DNA of 64,000 nucleotides, from assembly GCA_951812925.1 (NCBI GenBank), contig OX638369.1, positions 186,001 to 250,000 of the forward strand, read 5' to 3'. Made by a program: the position numbers and the translations under genes. The stretch comes from Calliopum simillimum (lineage: Eukaryota; Arthropoda; Insecta; Diptera; Lauxaniidae). A model generated the notes under the pieces. That model was given only the letters and a program-made list of their open reading frames with translations. It made no database searches and was not told the origin of the DNA. Shown in pieces: positions 35,795 through 46,691 of the stretch (position 1 is its first letter; each line of letters starts with the position of its first letter).

Positions 35795-36649
35795 GTAAGT
35801 ATTACTACCCTAGAGAAATAAAATACAGTTCTTCTAATTCGTCAAATATTCATTAGAGTGGTTCGATTTTTTATATTTTTCGCCGGTAACAAAAAAAAAA
35901 AAAAAAAAAACAGTTTGGCATGACGAAAAACCTTATAAGAAGAAACGAAAATGATTGCTGCTTACGCGCCTAAGTCTATGAGCAGGGGCGTGGAGAGAAA
36001 ATCTGGGCCCGGGGGTGATTATATAGCAGGCCCCCTCAACATCAACATTTTTTTTATTTGATACTGGCACATCGTAGGCTTTTTGGGAAATCGACTTTTT
36101 AAGTTTGGGATGGATAACATTTCTTTTTAAATAATTTAATTATGACTATTAGATTCAAAGACGATGTATTCCACTTTTAACCGTTCGAAGATATTGACGA
36201 ATAACTTAACAAGAAACTTGCAATTCCTAAAGGAACTCACCATTTTTGAAAAATTAAAATCGAAATTGGCTGGGAATTAACAAACATTTGAAAAATCTTA
36301 TAAGAGCCAACGGTGAATTTTATAAGTGGGATTCATAATCAGTTGCTAACTCAATTTTTATTAAAAGTGGAATACATCACTTTTGAATATAATAGTCAAA
36401 ATTAAAGAATTTTGCTGTCTTAACTTCTTTCTTCATTTCTTTTTTATACACGTTGTCATTGAGCACCAAGACCTGACACGCATGCTTCCACAAAGAAGGA
36501 ATCAATGAAGGCCTTCTACGATCGCTTCTAATATGAAAAGACAATAGTATGTTTAGAAGATATGTAGTAAAAGAAGTGTCAAGCCTTCTAATAGGTATGT
36601 TTTTCATGTAAAGTTCAAAAAACAGGTTTGCTGAGGGACAAAGCAATTT
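35795..36649. other. Intronic AT-rich DNA
   Basis: A poly-A run lies near 35890-35910. A minus-strand 89-codon frame at 36377-36646 has no clear domain. The 36480-36650 part may be decayed upstream LINE sequence, but I cannot align it with confidence. Confidence 0.35.
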
Positions 36650-36679
36650 TTGTTATACGTAGGCGGCTTCCTGTCAAAC

Positions 36680-38205
36680 TTTTTGTACAAAAAATACATT
36701 GACTCCATTGAGAGAGACCTTACCTTAGGTCGATTCCGAAATCCTTTTGGATATTTTTAAATAATAAAAGGAAATAATCTGGTTTTCCTTCATCAATGGA
36801 GTACGAAGGTTAGGTGACTAATAATTATCAAAAGATGACTGAACTTTTTGCTGATTTCTTTGGATCTGTTTTTAATACTTTGAGTTCGCTATGTGATGTA
36901 AACGATTTTTTAAACTTGCCTCAATATTTGAAGTTAAAGTATAGTGTTAACTATATAAAAAAAAATTATTTTTGCTAGTTTTTATTTTAAAGCCTGTTTC
37001 AAGACAAATCATTTGACACCATAAAATTGAGAATTGGATAAATGCAACTAAAGTTATAGCTTCTCAAAAAAAAACTAACCTAAAAATTTCAAAGTCCCAT
37101 ATCTCCGCCATTTTTTTCAATTTTGAAAAATATTTCATTTTTTTCAATTTTGAAAAAATATTTGGTAGTAATTTTTTCCACTAAGCTGTTATTGCTTATG
37201 CCAATTTATAGTCAAATCGGATTCCATGAACAAATTTCTTGATCGTTTACACATGGTTTACACCTATTGTAATGCCATAAATTTTACATCATTAGTTTAC
37301 TTACTCGTGAAAACAGATACTAGTTTTATTAATATCTAACAAAATATCAGACTCGTGACCTATAGCACAATCGCTTAAGCACCGCGTTCTCTTTCATTAG
37401 AAAACCGGAGTCACGGGTTCGAGTACGGTTTCTGGCAAGATTTAACTAAAACTGATCTGATGAGGCTATATACATGTTTATATATGAAAATATGTAAATA
37501 TGTATGTGGAAGTAGCCGAAACATATGTAATCAATTTCCATGTTAACACTTGCTTTCGTCTGTTGTTGAAAAATTGCAAAAATGACTGTTTAATTAGTTC
37601 AATATAAAATTATCATACTTCAATTTAGAAAACAGCGCGTTGGTACTTTCATTAGTACTATACAAGCAAAAAAAAAAAAAAAAAAAAAAACAGTCAATAA
37701 AACTAACTTCATCATCAGACAATTAATATAATGACATTATTTTCGTTTTGGAAATAAGCCCTTTTGAAAAATAACTCCTCAAGTTAAGTATGTTAAATAT
37801 ACAGGATCAGGAGGTACTTGATACTTTAATAAACTTTGACTGCTCTTAAAGTGCGGGCTTCGATTTGCTTCCCCCTGTGTTTTGAAAAAATTGGGTTCCA
37901 TCGTTGCACATAGTATTGGGTTTGATTTTTAACGAATCCCTCTCTAGTGGTATATTTTTAAAGGAAAGGAAAACTGCCTGTGTTACACCCATATTTAAGT
38001 CTGGCCAAAAATATCTGGTTGAAAATTACAGACCTATAGTAAAGTTATCGATTGTTCCTAAAGTTCTTGGTAAAATTGTTAAAGAGCTTATTTTTGCTAA
38101 AGTGCGTAGTTATATCTTTTTCCCACCGCATGTTTTTTTAAAGGTAGATTCACTACTTTTAATTTAATTATGTTTCTAGCGCTGTTGAAAAGGATTCAGA
38201 GGTGG
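36680..38205 (+). pseudogene. Broken non-LTR retrotransposon (LINE) ORF2 remnant
   Basis: The first part (36680-36930) reads KKYIDSIERDLT, then SSMEYEG and KMTELFADFFGSVFN, as upstream of reverse transcriptase in jockey-like elements. An unrelated block of about 880 bp (roughly 36950-37830) separates it from the second part. That part reads NESLSSGIFLKERKTACVTP, IFKSGQ, NYRPIVKLSIVPKVLGKIVK and then HVFLKVDS, the fingers region of the reverse transcriptase. Frameshifts occur near 37870 and 38120, and the catalytic YxDD motif is absent. Strongly truncated and inactive. Confidence 0.65.
37356..37440 (+). pseudogene. tRNA-like relic with A and B boxes
   Basis: TATAGCACAATCGCTTAAGC resembles a tRNA D-arm and A box, and ACGGGTTCGAGTACGG resembles a T-arm and B box. 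They are spaced about 50 nt apart, as in a tRNA. The anticodon stem is poor and the acceptor stem does not close, so this is probably a decayed tRNA or a tRNA-derived SINE head. It lies in the block that interrupts the LINE remnant, and a run of about 27 A follows at 37664. Confidence 0.4.
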
Positions 38206-38210
38206 GTGTA

Positions 38211-38650
38211 TTTTTATACCCTGCACCCAGAGTATATTCACTTTGTCCTTCTGTTTGTAACGCAAGTCTGTCTGTCTGGCTGGCTGGCTGTCTGTGGAAA
38301 TATTTTTCACGGAAAAACTAAGCAAGATAATTCGATGAAATTTCGCGCACTGCCTCCGTTGTCAAAGTTAGCTCGACTTATGGGAGAATTTTGTCAACGG
38401 ACACGCCTACCGCCCATACAAAAATATACTCAAAATGCAACTTTAGGAGTATTTTTCACGACAATGTAACAATAATACACATAAATATTAAGGACGGTAA
38501 GCGCAAGCTCCAAGGAAAAACTAGGTAAAATCAGACAAGTGGGCGTGGCACTTCCTATATATTCAAAGGTTTTAAAGTGCTATGCTGAAAACATTTTTTG
38601 AGATAATCCAGCTAAATTTCATTCAAACACTGAGAGAAGCAAGTGCAAGA
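38211..38650. repeat. TATACCC-family repeat copy
   Basis: Begins TATACCCTGCACCCAGAGTA, then CTGTCTGTCTGGCTGGCTGG, CACGGAAAAACTAAGCAAGA and GTGGGCGTGGCAC. It is in the same order as the copy at 10405. The 99-codon frame over it is a shadow. Confidence 0.65.
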
Positions 38651-38699
38651 TCTGAGACAATGCTATTAGATTTCGAGCTATTTTCGAGCTTTTCAACAG

Positions 38700-39634
38700 T
38701 AATTTGGAGCTGTCTGGGAAATTTTCCATTTTCCGGAAAAGATGAAAAATTGTTCTGCATAGCTAAGTTTATTTTTTCAGCCAGAAGAATCTACGGGAAG
38801 TTTGCGATGAAATCTTTTAACGCAGGAATTTCGAGCTACTTTCGAGCTAATTTTGAGCTAAAAACATTTTCCGGAAAACTCCCAATTTTCCCGGAAAATC
38901 CCAAAAAACTTTTTTTATGGCTAACTTTATTTCTTTCAGCCAGACGAATCCGCGGGAATAGTAAGCGATGAAATCTTTTAACGCAGGAATTTCGAGCTAC
39001 TTTCAAGCTGATCTTGAATGAGCTGTTTTCCTTAAATTGCCCCGGAAAATACCAAAAAATTTAAAAAAATTTTTTTTCTCTATTATTCGGATTATGTGCG
39101 AAAGTTTTTCGCGGATCAGCCTATAATATATCCAACACCTAGTTTGTTGCTAGCCACAGTAATTTAACATAAGAGTAGGTGTAAGTGGGCGGCCTGTGGC
39201 CGTAGCTCAGGATTTAAAACTCCCAAAAATCCAACATCGGCTTCGCGGCGGCCTTCAGCTGCGGATCAGTCGGTAATATATCCAATAATTTGCGGACGTT
39301 AAACCCATTTAAGAAATGGGGATTATGTCCGTGGGGATTATGTCGTTGCACCGCCATAAAAAAAGGTTTTTTGAGATTTTCCGGGAAAGTTTGGGGTTTT
39401 CCGGTAAACACTTTTCGTTTTTTGATGAGCTCGAAACTAGCTCCAAATTCGTGTGTCAAATGATATGATCGCCAAATATTCTCATGGGTTCGTCTGGCTG
39501 CAAAAAGAAAGCAAGCCTTTAACAAATTTTTTGGGATTTTCCGGGGAAATTTAAGGAAAACACTTCATTCAAGGTCAGCTCGATAGTAGCTCGAAATTCC
39601 TGCGTAAAAGATTTCATCGCTTACTATTCCAAGT
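38700..39634. mobile_element. Palindromic element with GC-rich core
   Basis: Left and right arms (about 38955-39170 and 39360-39634) share AAGCGATGAAATCTTTTA, CGCAGGAATTTCGAGCTAC and TTTTCCTTAAATT as inverted copies. A direct duplicate of the left arm start lies at about 38806. The core at 39160-39270 is GC-rich and matches the core of the foldback at 18137-18500. Repeated CGAGCT motifs run throughout. Confidence 0.65.
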
Positions 39635-40235
39635 ATTACTAGTATTACTATTCCAAGTATTACTAGTACAAGACTCAATATTTTCTTCTAGTAGTTCTTG
39701 CTCACAAGCACGAAATGGGGGCTTTCAGCATTTTAACTTCAATTATGAAAATTTATAAATTTTCTAACATTTTGAATAGTTCTCTTTTTTGACAAAATAA
39801 TTCAATATAAATATTTTTTAAAAACACAACATAAAAAAAAACAAGAAATATTAAAAACGATCAAATTTTCTTGATTAAAAATTTTTCGTCTCTTTTGGAA
39901 CCACTTAGCCTACCTTTTCACCAAATTCTTTCAAAGCAGCTGGTTTTTAGCGAAAAAAGAATATAGGTCTCATAATTGAAACACTTGGATCTTTCAATAA
40001 CAACGCAAGTCCTAAATTGATTGATTGTGATAGCAAAGTATGTTTTGTGGTGTCTTTGGTCGAGTCAGAAGCAAACAGTTAAAAAAGCGTGAGTTACTTA
40101 AATGTTGTACATTCAACATTTAACTTTCCCTCCATGTGTTCATTCGTAGTCATTAGGAGGATACGTAGTGAAGTGCATAGTAGCTATTAACTTTTTGATG
40201 ATTTAGTAAAAAAACAATAATTTTTCTTTTTGCAG
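39635..40235. other. Intronic DNA before exon 3
   Basis: Short direct repeats of CCAAGTATTACTAGTA occur near 39630-39670. The last part is pyrimidine-rich and leads into the acceptor. Nothing else is recognised. Confidence 0.4.
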
Positions 40236-40406
40236 ACAAAAAAGTACAAAATTTATCTACTCCATCCTCAAACACAACATCGACCACCTTAAGCACACAA
40301 AATTCTGGCAACAGCTCAAAGTCGAATAAAAAGCTAACCATCTTTGGTGCGCGACACCAACGGTTGGATGTAAAGGCGACACCAAGCAGTAAATTAACAC
40401 CTAAGG
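40236..40406 (+). CDS. Unrecognised host gene, exon 3
   Basis: A 171 nt exon starts after a textbook acceptor (TTTTTCTTTTTGCAG) and ends at CTAAGG/GTATGT. It continues the frame from 35794 (C plus AC gives His). It encodes a Ser/Thr/Asn-rich linker (STPSSNTTSTTLSTQNSG) followed by a basic KSNKKLTIFGARHQRLDVK segment. It leaves at phase 1. All three introns of this gene are therefore phase 1. Residues about 81-137 of the predicted protein lie here. The composition suggests a disordered nuclear protein; the family is not recognised. Confidence 0.7.
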
Positions 40407-40621
40407 GTATGTTCAATTTCATCAAATTTTTTATTAATGACATAGTTCAAAGGCAAGATTCAAAATTTGGTTGCGTTGTTTTAACGCAAAGACTTTCTGG
40501 TTCACTTATTACAGAGAAGTTTTTCTTTTGCGAATATTTGCTTTAATTATACAAAAATTTATTTGTTGGTTCGAACATTGGCGGATATACAAAAATTTTC
40601 AAAATAAACTATAGATAAACA

Positions 40622-41080
40622 AACACTACAGCCAGGGTATACATATTTACTTTGTCCTTCCATTTGTAGTAGGTATGGAGAAGTATATGTATTATTGTAA
40701 ATATCCCAAGCTGGGAACACCTCTGGTTTCCGCGAGGTATAGATTTTTAGATGTTGATGTGCTCCGAAGAAAACTTTTCCAAAATCGAAGCCTTAACTAA
40801 TACCTAAAAAAAGGTTAAAAACTAAGAAGAAGCGTATTTCTTGTTCAGCCATCAAAAGTAACTCAACTTTATTTTTCATATTTCTTCCCGAAAACCCGTT
40901 CACTGCGAAATGAACAAAACAAAAAGAATTTTGCTGCATTCCAATAATGTCTAATTTAACAATGGATCGTAATTTTATGACAATATTCTTGATCAGCGTC
41001 ATCTCCTGAGTCGATTTAGCCATGCTCATGTCAAGTTTCAAAATCCTATAACGAAAGTGTTTTTAAAGATAACACAGGGC
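40622..41080. repeat. TATACCC-family repeat with an internal insertion
   Basis: GGGTATACATATTTACTTTG to AGTATATGTATT (40622-40695) and ATTCTTGATCAGCGTCATC (from 40986) are adjacent in the copy at 10405 but are separated here by about 290 bp. The insert begins ATTGT and ends ACAAT, so it may be a small mobile insertion. Confidence 0.5.
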
Positions 41081-41462
41081 GACAACAAAATTTTTTTTTT
41101 CTGCGGCCTTAGTTCTGTAAGCAAAATCAGAATCACAAAGATTATCCGAGTCCTACAGTATAATTTTTTTTCAGGATTGACTCTAGTTCTCCCGATATCC
41201 TTGCTTAAAGGAGCAAAATTTGCTGTTTTAAGGCATATTTGAAGTACCTACTATAACACTTATAGCAATCAGCGTAATTAATTTTTGTTAATGACATCAA
41301 AAAGTCATAAGCTTCCTCAAAAAATCTCACCTTACGTTTTTTTCCAATTAGATCCTTACTTTCCGAGTTATCGTCCACTGAAATATTGATATTTCAACTC
41401 CATCACGGCGCTGTTCTGAGAATTTAAAAAAACGATAACAACACTCCTCTGGGGTTATTTCA

Positions 41463-41815
41463 TATTATGAAAGCCTATCAAGTTTTGCATATTTTGGTGA
41501 ATTTTTAAAAAAATCGTTAGAGCAGTTTTTGAAAAAAAGCCAAAAAACCGTTAAAATTGAAATGAAAAAAAATGTTTTGAGTTGACACACAAAAATTAAA
41601 CTTTTATCAATATTTTAACAAATAATGATTATAATGTGTATATATTATGAAAGCATATTAAATTCTAAACAATATAAGGCTAAATAGAAAAATATCGATG
41701 GACCGGTTTTCAAAAAACTGGCAAAAAACCGTTAAAATTTCAATGGAAATCAATATTTTTAGTCGACATATGAAAATTTATTTTGCTTATTATTGTAACA
41801 AATAATGAAAATTAT
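41463..41815. repeat. Diverged tandem duplication, about 183 bp period
   Basis: Two units starting TATTATGAAAGC (41463 and 41646) share GGCAAAAAACCGTTAAAATT-like, ATTTT(T)AGTCGACA-like and TAACAAATAATGA phrases. No gene is present. Confidence 0.55.
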
Positions 41816-41836
41816 AAATATACACACATATTATAA

Positions 41837-44133
41837 ATATATCATGTGAGGGGTATAGAAGCAAAGGCGTCAATCTCCATTTTTTTTCATGAATGCATCT
41901 GAGAATTTCATCTAGTTGCATTTGATCTAAGATTGTGATCAGTGAAATTTGCAATACCAAATACGTCTCTATCCAATATATGAATGGGTTTATTTGAAAG
42001 TGAAATAAGTCCAATTCCGGAAAAATTGAGTTTATGGTAGTTATAGCTAGCTATATATGTCCTCTTTTTATATTGAAAATTACAGACTCGTTAGACCACG
42101 ATTACATAAAAAATTACTCAAAAGAACATTTCATGAAAAACATTTTTACAAAAATGATTTTTTTGAAAGTGGAATAAGTCCATTTTTTCATCTACTGCTA
42201 TACAGAAGGTTTTGCTTTTAAATCAATTTAAAAATATTGGCAAGCGTTATAAAACCGGTGTTAAGTGTTTACCTCTGTAAATTAATCAAATTTTGTTATG
42301 CTGTAAAAATTTTTACATCTGTAAAAGAAAATAGTTGAGTTTTTTTGGTCTTAATGGACTTATTCCACTTTCATTTATAATAAATTTAAAAATTTGTTAT
42401 ACTTTTGTATGACTTATTCCATTTTTACTCACAAAATATTTTGTAAATTAAAGCAAAGGAAAATTAAAACTTAGAAAATTTTTACTTTAAGAACTGTTGT
42501 TGTTTTTTTTGGTTTTTTTTTTTTTGCCCAAGTAGAGCTCTGGAAATCAATTACAACAACAATAACAACAAAAAGTTCTTGTCATACTTACTTTCGGAGA
42601 TATAGTCATCAGAAGATCGGGATATATCTTTTATAAAAATTATTATAAGTTGGGAACCCCTGAAAGGATTTCAATAATATTGGTGTCATACGAAAGATAT
42701 AGTAATTTGCTACAAAATTGACTCACATAAAAATTTTAATCCGAGTCGTGGTTTTAGAGATATTGCAAATTTTCAGAAATTATGACCATTTTTTTTTTTC
42801 AAAGCACTATTTTTCCGAAAACTGTATGATTAATGCATAGTTTTAGTAACATATTATAAAAGCTCAATTTATTACCTTTCATTTGACATGTAATTTGTAA
42901 TTGATTTTTTGCATTACGTATTTTTTCATAGGAAAACAAAACAGTAAGTTATTGGAAAACATCGAAAGAGTCTAAAGGAACCGGAATTAATCGAAAACTA
43001 TCTAAAAACATCGTTATTGTTGTTTTTATTGCTGTTATTGTTATTTTTGTAGTTGGTATTATTGTTGTTCTTGTAAAATTTTTCAAAATTTCATGGAAAT
43101 TTCTTTGGTTCACTTTTTTGTTTTCCTTTAAAAACATATGATAATGCAGGAAATCAGGTACAAATTACATGTCAAATGAAAGCAAATAAATTGGGCTTTT
43201 GTAATATTTTACTAAAACTATGCATTAATCATACAGTTTTTGGAGAAATAGTGGTTTAAAAAAAAAGAAATGGTCAAAATTTCTGAAAATCTGCAATACC
43301 TCTAAAACCACGACTCGGATTAAAATTTTTTATAGGTTGATTTTGTAGTAAGTTAACATATCTTTTGTATGACACTAACATTATTAAAATCCTCTTAGGG
43401 GTTCCCAACTTATAATAATTTTTATAAAGATATATCTCAATCTTCCGATGTCTATATCTCCGAAAGTAGGTTCGACAAGAACTTTTTGTTTTTGTTGTTG
43501 TTGTAACTAATTTTCAGAGCCCTACTTGAGCAAAAAGAAACGAAAAGAAACAACAACAGTTTTTGAAGTAAAATTTTTCTAAGTTTTAATTTTCCTTTGC
43601 TTTAATTTACAAAATATTTTGTGAGTAAAAATGGAATAAGTCATACAAAAGTATATCAAATTTTCAAATTTATTATAAATGAAAGTGGAATAAGTCCATT
43701 CAGACCAAAAAAACTCAGCTATTTTCTATTACACTTGTAAAAATTTTTACAGCATAACAAAATTTGATTAATTTACAGTGGTAAACACTTAACACCGGTT
43801 TTATAACGCTTGCCAATATTTTTAAATTGAGTCGTACGCAAACCCTTTAATATCTCAGTTTATGAAAAAGTGGACTTATTCCACTTTCAAAAAAACCCAT
43901 TCATATATCTAATATTGAAAACTGCCAATCAAAGCAAAAGCAACAATCTCCAATGGAGATTACTAAACTTACTAAACTTTTTAGGCAAAACTTCTATTCT
44001 GATCCAACTCTATTCTACAGAATTGGAAAACATACAGTATACTAAATTCGTGTATCTTCAGAGATACACGTTTTTGTTAGTTTTCACAAAATTGAAAAAA
44101 GTGAAAATTGTCGCCTTTGCTTCTATACCCCTC
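41837..44133. mobile_element. Foldback MITE (GAGGGGTATAGAAGC family) enlarged by nested insertion
   Basis: The termini GAGGGGTATAGAAGCAAAGG and complement match the copy at 21799-22384. The outer parts at 41837-41981 and 43903-44133 are the two pieces of the older element. The middle is the insertion at 41982-43902. Confidence 0.75.
41982..43902. mobile_element. 1.9 kb nested palindromic element
   Basis: The ends are GAATGGGTTT and AAACCCATTC. The arms of about 900 bp share AAGTGGAATAAGTCCA, TACAGCATAACAAAATTTGA and TATCTCCGAAAGTA, meeting near 42950-43050. Comparison with the sister copy (around 22243) shows a clean junction and a probable 4 bp ATAT duplication. There is no transposase. Confidence 0.8.
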
Positions 44134-44369
44134 ATGTATGTTTTCTATAGAATAAAAAGTTTACGTTACTTAACAAAAAAACACTGAAAAAATCATTACA
44201 AAAATTCTTTATTTAAAATATATCGTTAAAATAGGAACTTGCCTAGAAAAATTCGGATTTTTCTGCAAAATAAATCCAAGTAAAATTTTTTCACAAGAAT
44301 AATCTGTATTTTTGCATGAAAAATGAAATGTGGAAAGTTCATAGTGAAATCTTGTACGCATAAAAAATT

Positions 44370-44545
44370 AATCAAGGTCAAAGGTCAAAAAAATCAAATT
44401 TTTCCATCATACTAACCGTTACTTTTTCAGAAAAATAGTACCGTATAATTTTATAGCCCTGAAAATTTTCTATAGAAACGATCTTAGAGTTGTTTTCGTA
44501 CGACTAATATTTTAGGAGATATTCTAATTAAAAAAGTGAAAAAGT
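44370..44545. repeat. Fragment of the GGTCAAAGGTCA dispersed repeat
   Basis: Contains AAGGTCAAAGGTC, TTTTCAGAAAAATAGTACCG and TTTTCGTACGACTAATATTT, also found in diverged form at 24030-24115, 51180-51310 and in foldback arms at 15190-15310. It lies just downstream of the Fanzor gene on its strand. Confidence 0.55.
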
Positions 44546-44805
44546 GTCAAAGCTTGGTAATGCATACACACACAAAATCAACGAAACGTTTGCAGCTTTG
44601 CAGCACTCAACGAAAAACTAAGAAAACGTCAAAAATCTGAAAATAGCCGTCAATCGCCTCACAACTCAAATGCAATTATCCACATTTTTCACTTTACAAA
44701 TTTCTAACTCTATTCAAAACACTAAACTAAAAAGAATTGGGATTCGGCATGATTGGTGTGCATTAGGCATTGTGAGCTGGCTGAGCAAACGTGCAGACGT
44801 CCACA

Positions 44806-44822
44806 TTAACCCTTTCAGACCC
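44806..44822. other. TTAA-CCCTTTCAGACCC terminus-like motif
   Basis: TTAA followed by CCCTTTCAGACCC looks like the end of a piggyBac-type element, 69 bp beyond the Fanzor stop codon. I did not find the matching inverted end on the far side, so this may be an orphan terminus or chance. Confidence 0.3.
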
Positions 44823-44867
44823 AGACTACACGATTGTGTTATCTGAATTTTCCAGAGTTAAACCATT

Positions 44868-44877
44868 TTTATTTATT
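44868..44877 (-). terminator. Overlapping polyadenylation signals after Fanzor
   Basis: On the minus strand AATAAATAAA (two overlapping AATAAA hexamers) lies 13 to 23 bases after the stop codon at 44891, as expected for a short 3' untranslated region. Confidence 0.6.
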
Positions 44878-44890
44878 ACAATAAAATCGG

Positions 44891-46691
44891 TCAAGTACAT
44901 ACATTTTTCGCTATACCAGAAATAGTAGTACTTTTACAAAAATTTTCATTTTTTTTGATACCGGCAATAATACATTGGCCCAAGTACAATATATTAGCAC
45001 CAGCATTAACATCACGATTCCAACAAGTATTGCAATTTGGACAAAATTGATACCTGTGTGGTGATCGTGATGTTTTATTTTCAAAATAACAATTTGCACA
45101 TAGCTTAGTGGTTCTATATTCATTAACTAACATAACGTCGACATTTTTATGTTCTCGCAATGCCCGTACAAATTTCCGATGTGGTGTCCGTATATAGCCG
45201 CGCATTGGTGACCCTGATGAGATTTCACTTGAACCAATACAAATTAGAGTCGATCCATTATTACCAGGTCCAACAAGTTCTTTAGCCAGCTTATGACAAG
45301 TCTTCTCTACACAAATGTATTTTTGTAATTTTAATCTGGTTACTTTACGTTGACTGAAAATCATTTGTTTTTCAAGAAATATCTCCAATTCGTATTGCGT
45401 ATAGTTCTCCAGATCCTCAATTGAATTGGCCGAATATTTTGTATTTTCTGGGCACATTGAAGTGAATCTTTTTAATTTACATTTGCGCGAATAGAATCCG
45501 CTCATATGCTGATATGTAGAATTTTTCAGTTTGATTGGCTTTCCATTACGAACTCCACCATATATCAAACGTAGTCCCGGATCAAGACCAATTTTGTTGG
45601 CATATTCTGTTGAGCGTATTGTCTCCAAATTGACATTTGTATAGTATTCAATTTCTTTGTTTTCGCCTCGAATTGCTGAAGTTCTTTTTCGTTTTGCAGA
45701 ATTCTTTGCAGTATTTAACTTTACAATTGGTTTTCGCATTAGAAACGATACAGCTACACCGTCGGTCTGTAGAGAATAATCAAATTTTTTCTCTGACAAG
45801 GATTGAGCATACGGAATTTTGAAATATTTTTCCCAATATTCTGCACGATCGAAAGTTTTCCATGGACCCTTGTACAACTTTAACGAACACAACAGCGAAT
45901 AGAAGGCATACGAATCATAGCGAATATGATGTGCTCCGTGTTTGAATATGGGAATCATTGAGAAATTGCGATAATTGTTTCTTTCGTTGAATCTTTGTAG
46001 ATTGAAAAATAGTTTAATGCCTGTTGACCAATATAGTTTTTTATTTTTCAAGTTGGATAATTTTTCACCATTCCATTGTAATTCCTCGATCAAATGAATC
46101 AGTAGATCAAAATCTGGCTCTTTGTTTTTATTGTCATCTTGTTCGCAGAATAAATAGTCTAATGTATTGTAGATTTTTGTATTATCTTCAGTGAATTTCT
46201 TGAAAAACCTTCGTAGTCTACTATACGCATGCATCCATATGTTGTTGTGAAATATGACGCTATACTGATTGGCGGAATCGATGAATAAATTTGATCGGTA
46301 TGCACTGTTGTAAAACGGCAAATCTTTACGAAATTTAGCATAGTCCTCGTCGATAATGTACTTTGATTTTTTCTTTACCATCAAATGATAATAATAATCG
46401 GCAAATTTTATTTCGTCAAAATCTCCAGCTTTCCATTTCCTCATTAGAACAAAATGTATATATCTGTGTGTGTGTAGATAAATAATGACATTGTACATCT
46501 TGAATTGTATATTAAAAGAAATATTATAATTACCTGGAAACTTCTACAAAGAGTGCCGACATTTCGTCAACGTCTTGTTGAATTTTTTGGTAAATTTCTT
46601 CATTCTTGCATGTTGAAAATAGAGCTTTTTTTATTACAAATTCTGTATGTTGTTTACTACTATTGTTAAAATCACTTAGTCTTTTCGCCAT
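44891..46691 (-). CDS. Fanzor (eukaryotic TnpB-like RNA-guided nuclease), two exons
   Basis: Exon 1 is 46691-46534, the intron 46533-46464 (70 nt, GTAATT to CACACAG) and exon 2 46463-44891. AG joins A as Arg53 and gives an open 576-residue protein. The Fanzor N-terminal pattern runs across the junction (MSALFVEVSR then YIHFVLMRKW), which supports the splice. Central TDGVAVSFL (residues 286-294) and the IPIFKHGAHHIRYDSY segment are Fanzor-like. RuvC I is IGLDPG with Asp347, and RuvC III is NRDVNAGANI with Asp537. The zinc finger uses Cys508, 511, 527 and 530. RuvC II is uncertain: Glu466 in IGSSE or Glu501 in NEYRTTKLC. Fanzors are known to use a displaced glutamate, which favours Glu501. Upstream GTG-started extension to 46745 is unlikely; ATG 46691 is chosen. 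The family acts as an RNA-guided DNA endonuclease with a guide RNA from the 3' flank. No stop or frameshift is present, so activity is plausible but untested. Confidence 0.9.
46464..46533 (-). other. Fanzor intron, 70 nt
   Basis: Donor CCAG/GTAATT and acceptor CACACACAG/ATATA, phase 2. It contains an in-frame ATG at 46498 that would otherwise give a 535-residue product lacking the first 52 residues. The size is typical of short fly introns, which implies the gene has adapted to a eukaryotic host. Confidence 0.8.
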
